The notes beneath the pieces are model-generated. The model saw nothing but the letters and a program-made list of their open reading frames with translations. It did not search any database and was not told the origin of the DNA. A DNA stretch of 64,000 nucleotides from Synanceia verrucosa (taxonomy: Eukaryota; Chordata; Actinopteri; Perciformes; Synanceiidae): contig CM056567.1 of the NCBI GenBank assembly GCA_029721515.1, positions 5,283,507 to 5,347,506 on the forward strand, written 5' to 3'. The translations under genes and the position numbers were made by a program. How positions within the stretch are numbered: the first letter of the stretch is position 1; every line of letters starts with the position of its first letter. Positions 59,601 to 64,000 of the stretch are shown here, piece by piece.

Positions 59601-61894
59601 ACTAAGAGCACGGTGATGTTTTGGGCACCACTGCCGCCGGTGAAAACATTGTATGGAGCCCGTGTTCGTCCACCGGTTCGAGCTTGTGTCGGGAGGCCGT
59701 GTTATTGTTAATAGACATGGGCATTGAACCCTCCACAACAGACCCGACCCTGGACGCGGATGCGTGAAGATGAAACCCCCCGGTAACTGTGGCTAAAGCC
59801 CTTCCCACGGACCTCCAACATGTTCCCTCTCATTTTGATGTGTCATGTCTGTTAGGAGGGAAATGTTTGGACACCCAACGTTGTCTCCTGCTAGCTGCAG
59901 GTTGTCTGCTGGTATTGTCACACCCCTGTCTGTGCCCGGTATGCGGTGGATCGATCCCCGGTATTGAGCAATGATTAACCCAGTTGGATTGTGGAGCACA
60001 GCGCCTGTTTTCCGTGTGCAAACTGGTAGCTTAACGAGTCGTGTGCGTTTCGCCTTTGGGGAACGGCCACATTGTTGTGGATTTCCGGGTGTTTCTCTAC
60101 CTGCTGTTGTCTGATCTGTAGCAGAGCAGTGAAGAGCTAACGTTTCCTTGTTGCTCAACGAAGAGCGAGGCAGGAAAACAAACGATGTGCTGTGAATGAT
60201 CGCTCGGCAGGCTGGTTTGTTTTCATCTGCTGGCGCTGTTCAGCCGGTCAGCCCTTTGTTTGTGTCTTCTCTGGAGCTGCTGTGTTACTGCTTTCTGCAG
60301 ACTGGAGAGAAAGCTGCGTGTGTTTGAAACCTCAGTGTCACACAGACTCTGGCAAACTTAATTACTGTATATGGCTCAGTGTAAAAAGAAGTGCCTGTAA
60401 TTTCCCCGTGGCCTGTAGGGACACTAATGTGAAACTGCTAATTTTAACAGAGATGAGAGCTTGTTGGAGAAGGAGAGGTTGTAAAATACAAATTATATCC
60501 CTCTGACTGCTGAAAGCCACTGAGGTCGCTTTGCCCAATATTGACCACGGCCACCAAACATGCACGTTGCATATTTCTTTGGCTTATCATTGCCCACATA
60601 CTGACATAATCAGCCCACCACCATTATATGGCAAACATCAATATAAGGGCCAGCAGTTTGCCTCAGTTTCTTGGCAAATGACGTCAGTAGCCTCCCTTGT
60701 GCAAACTTACTGATACTTTAAATAACTGACATTTGCACAATACTTGTAGTTTTGCTCTTATTATGTACACTTAGCTGCAAGTAACATGGTCAATTGATTT
60801 TAAAAAGTGTCAATTCAGCTTTATGGTCATTTGTGGTGCTATTGTCGAACTGTATTGTCGCACTCAGATGATATTTAAGCTGCACTCGCTGATAAAATAA
60901 AATATTCGAGACATCTCTCAGTAAAATGCACTACAAGCTCTCTTGTTGTGATTATCTGCAATTAAGTGGCTCCAATAGGAGGTTGCCTCTTTGCCTCTCA
61001 GAATGATAGATGATTCATTTTAATGCTATCTCTAATGTAGCTGAAACCTACAAAGCTCATATTGTACTTTACATTAAGCTAATAAGACTATTTACATTAA
61101 ATTATATTAATTTAATTAGTGCTGTGCTGCAGATTGTTCTGCAGGTCTTTGTTCATTACATCCGTTAAATTGACCAAATCCTGTTTTCAACCAAAAAGGG
61201 ACTGTTACTGTAGTGAACAGCTATGAGTAAAAGAAACGTCTAAAAGATGTTATTCCAGCTACTGAAATGTGAATATTTTCTCCTCTTATATGACAGTCGA
61301 CTGAATATCTTTTGAGTTGTGGACAAAACAAGACATTTGAGGACATCATCAAACACTGATCTAAAAAAAAATTCTTAGGAGAAGATAAACCAGCAATGAA
61401 AATAATATTTGCAGCTCTAGTAAAAAAAAATCTATATTCTTCTTTGGCAACATCAGCAATGCAACAAACCCAGTTTTTTAAAGTTGCTAAATAGTTTTTA
61501 TTGCAGTGCAGTTGTAACAGGATGTGTTAGTTTTAGCTATGTTAAGTGGAAAAAAAACACAAAAAGTGTAGTTTGACATGAAAAGCAGTCCATAGTACAA
61601 TATTTGTATATTTCTTTTTGCAGCCCCGGCGAGGCCCATTTCTATTTTACGATGATGAGAGATATTTGCTCCATCTCCATGAGAAGACGTGTGGTGCTTT
61701 GCTTTTTTCATCCTCGTAGGAAAGAAGTTTTGAGGGATTTACCGAACAGCAACTGACTGAACTTTGATCATGAACCATTTGTTTCACTATGATTTGTCTT
61801 CTGTATGTGCAGTATGACTTTTAAAGGTTATCAGTCCATGGTTACAAAGATGAGTCTGACTTTCTGCATTACCCTGACTGGATGGGCAATATGT

Positions 61895-62400
61895 TGTCAC
61901 TTGGCGTGTCCCTATATGATACCGATATTGTAGCTTTGAGTATCGATATCGCTCCAATACTATATCAGCACGCATCATACTCTTACTTTTTTGAAGTATG
62001 GCATGTTAGAAAAGGCTTGATCAAGTGATATTACTCAAACAGAGAACAGTGCCTGATGTCAGCAACAGTAGGTTTGAGAAAAACAGACCCATTTATTATT
62101 AACCAATGGTTTTAACCTTAAACATAATTTTCGAAAATTGAATAAAATAAAAATAAATAAGAAAACACTGAAAATAATAATAATAATATTTTAAAGTGCA
62201 AAATAACCACATAATTAAACATAGGCATTTTCTGCAGTTGAATAGAGTAAATAAAAAACGAATAAATTAGAAGAGCCTGAGAATCGTTGTGCTGTTTTTT
62301 TTTGTCGCTGTTATTATGAATTGAGCCAATGCTTTTTTAAACCATGTCCCTCAAACTGTTATTTCAGTGAAAAATTCATATGATTGTCTGATTTAATGCT
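61895..62400. mobile_element. degenerate DNA transposon remnant, hAT-like
   Basis: gtgtccctatatgataccga, tattgtagctttgagtatcg and tatcagcacgcatcatactc, then gatcaagtgatattactcaa further on. This order of words belongs to an abundant fish element of hAT type as I recall it. No coding capacity is left. In pum1 intron 1. Confidence 0.4.
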
Positions 62401-62489
62401 GGGGCTTTGTTTTAGCCTGCATTAGTTTTTAGACAGGTGAACCAACTATCCATCGCTCTATTTAAATGTGTGTTTCTCTCTGTGGACAG

Positions 62490-62662
62490 GCTGTGGTGGA
62501 ATGAGCAGTGTGTGTGTGTTGAAGAGGAAAGCAGTGCTCTGGCAGGATTCATTCAGCCCCCACCATAGAACTACATCTCCCAGCATGCCCGTGGTGCTGA
62601 GCAGCGGAGGACATGCCCCTCCAACTGGGCCGACCCCTCAGGCCACACCCCCCAGCCAGCAG
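62490..62662 (+). CDS. pum1: pumilio homolog 1, first coding exon (partial gene)
   Basis: The exon runs from the acceptor gtggacag at 62489 to the donor gtaaag at 62663; the ATG is at 62501, giving 54 codons. The start MSSVCVLKRKAVLWQDSFSP is nearly identical to the mammalian PUM1 N-terminus, followed by MPVVLSSGG. PUM1 is a cytoplasmic sequence-specific mRNA repressor; its PUF repeats lie at the C-terminus and are outside this window. The synteny with nkain1 and snrnp40 supports PUM1 over PUM2. The remaining 62663-64000 is intron. Confidence 0.93.
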
Positions 62663-63179
62663 GTAAAGACCACCACTTTCACACCTTTACATATTAGTTA
62701 ATCAGTCTGCAGGGAGCCTCTAATGTGTGTCCAGTTGGTCTTTTAGTGCTGTTGGGGTGTGAGGAGCTCTCACAAGATTAAATTTCTCATTTAAGTGAAA
62801 AGATGTCAAACATTGCTCTTAATGAGCGCTGGAGACAGCGCAGGGACCGTCTACAAAGTGCAACACCAGAAGGAAAAACGTAAAGCGTTCCCATTATATA
62901 TGCTATAGCATCACCACATTGAGCGCAGACACATCTCACCTCATGCTGCTGATAATACAACACTGACTTTATGTATTTTTTATGAATTATTGAAGAGGTA
63001 GAATTAACTCTGTTTAATAAAAGAGAGTTAAATGACTGTTTTTCCAGTCATAAATTTTGTGATTTTGGTTTTCTTAAAAGTAATGTGAATCCAGTATTGT
63101 ATATCGTCACACCTCTACTAGTGACAGATAAAAATATATTGGTAGATGCATATAATGATGTCTGTAGGTTCTCAGTCGT

Positions 63180-63440
63180 CCAGGTTTAGGAAAATGAAAA
63201 AGAGAAAAAAGGGTCAGTTGGACTGCTTGAGGACGTTTCTCCTGTCATCTAAGAGGCTTCCTCACTTCTAACTGACTGATACAGAGTCCAGATACTGATG
63301 CTTCTGTTGGAGCAGACAACAAATAAACAAACAACTAAAACAACCATAATACATCTCGTTACAACAAGCCATTTTTGTCAAACTCGGGAAACTCTTCTCT
63401 GAAAAAAAGGTGAGGCTCCATCCGCAGAAACTTCAGCAAC
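63180..63440. mobile_element. repeat remnant with aggacgtttctcctgtcatc word
   Basis: gttctcagtcgtccaggttt near the start and ggacgtttctcctgtcatct followed by aagaggcttcctcac are words of a well-spread fish retroelement 3' region (possibly Penelope-like). Strongly degraded. In pum1 intron 2. Confidence 0.3.
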
Positions 63441-63454
63441 CATCAGAATCAAAA

Positions 63455-63530
63455 ACAAGTTTATTGTTTAAGTTTGCACATACAAGGTATTTAACATGGA
63501 ATCTTGGTGCATGACATATAAATGTAGTGC
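63455..63530. mobile_element. LINE-like terminal remnant
   Basis: acaagtttattgtttaagtt then gcacatacaaggtatttaac and tcttggtgcatgacat, resembling fish CR1-like terminal fragments. Confidence 0.35.
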
Positions 63531-63662
63531 AGATATAAGGACAAAAAGCACACCTGAGTGCAGCTCACCTTAACGGCTCTCATAAGGGTGGGTAAGATGA
63601 GTCCTACGTGAATGTTAAAGACTCCTTATCAGATTGGTTGTTTTCTGCTCCAAGAGGAGCAT

Positions 63663-63815
63663 AAAGCCCCTTTCATATTGCAAGAAAATCCCTGGCTGAC
63701 GTGGTATTTTTCGTGCAGTGTGAAAGGGTTGTCGCAGCATTTTGACCCGGGTCAAATGACCCTCCAGTCGACCTGGGAGTTGGTTAGCTTGGCTGCAGTG
63801 TGAAAGGCGTCACGC
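63663..63815. mobile_element. MITE-like remnant with gtgaaaggg/ccctttca ends
   Basis: Opens with cccctttcatattgca, repeats cgtgcagtgtgaaaggg in the middle, contains acccgggtcaaatgaccc, and closes with gcagtgtgaaaggcgt. The tttcatattgca and gcagtgtgaaa words are in inverted orientation, as in terminal inverted repeats. Confidence 0.4.
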
Positions 63816-64000
63816 GTCGTCCTGCTAATTTGCCTGATAACTGCCTGTCAGGCTGTCATTGTGAAGCTGCAGAGCTGCTCGCTGTGATCTCAAAACAGCA
63901 AAGTTTTTGTTCACTCCCATAAGCTCAGTCGTCATGTTGATCTCCCTGAAACTGATCTCTGAAGGGCAGAGGGTTTATTTCTTCAATCAACATGACATTA

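Noticed and set aside
59154..59738. 194-codon minus-strand ORF
   Set aside because: Lies in the CpG island of pum1, where stop codons are rare by composition; no recognisable protein content.
1..64000. CRISPR arrays, bacterial operons, tRNA or rRNA genes
   Set aside because: None seen. The direct repeats are eukaryotic micro- and minisatellites, and the only tRNA-like sequence is the degraded SINE at 46.3 kb.

Overview
The window is vertebrate, and specifically teleost (ray-finned fish), nuclear DNA. Genes are split into short GT-AG exons, CA/GT microsatellites are everywhere, fish-type SINE/LINE/hAT debris fills introns and spacers, and every recognisable protein is a conserved vertebrate ortholog with fish-like sequence. 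No tool was run. Genes were identified by reading translations and splice junctions, and all exon chains below keep frame from start to stop. || Layout: (1) 1-11.2 kb, plus strand: arpp21 (R3H/SUZ RNA-binding protein), 18 coding exons, with the microRNA gene mir-128 in a late intron. (2) 12.3-20.5 kb, minus strand: ztraf1 (old name cyhr1), a RING/TRAF-type zinc-finger protein in 6 coding exons. (3) 23.2-28.3 kb, minus strand: dclk3, a doublecortin-domain serine/threonine kinase in 7 coding exons. (4) 28.3-35.2 kb: intergenic with repeats. (5) 35.2-38.5 kb, plus strand: fabp3 with a TATA promoter. (6) 40.7-43.7 kb, minus strand: zcchc17, head to head with (7) 43.9-49.8 kb, plus strand: snrnp40, sharing a CCAAT/ETS promoter. 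(8) 51.5-57.2 kb, plus strand: nkain1. (9) From 59.2 kb, plus strand: 5' end of pum1 (CpG-rich non-coding first exon and first coding exon); the rest lies beyond the window. || Context: fabp3-zcchc17-snrnp40-nkain1-pum1 is the same neighbourhood as human 1p35, which fixes the paralog assignments (fabp3 rather than fabp7; nkain1). ARPP21 and DCLK3 are both on human 3p22, while ZTRAF1 is on human 8q24. The 28-35 kb spacer therefore looks like a junction between two ancestral blocks. The genes are not a pathway. Common themes are RNA metabolism (arpp21, zcchc17, snrnp40, pum1, mir-128) and neuronal or muscle signalling (dclk3, nkain1, fabp3). || No new multi-gene system was found. The most interesting signals are the intronic mir-128 with a nearby intronic poly(A) signal, splice donors embedded in GT microsatellites, an 81-nt fully open in-frame intron inside the dclk3 kinase domain, a large foldback element in the last nkain1 intron, and a CpG/CCAAT promoter-like block inside a ztraf1 intron.
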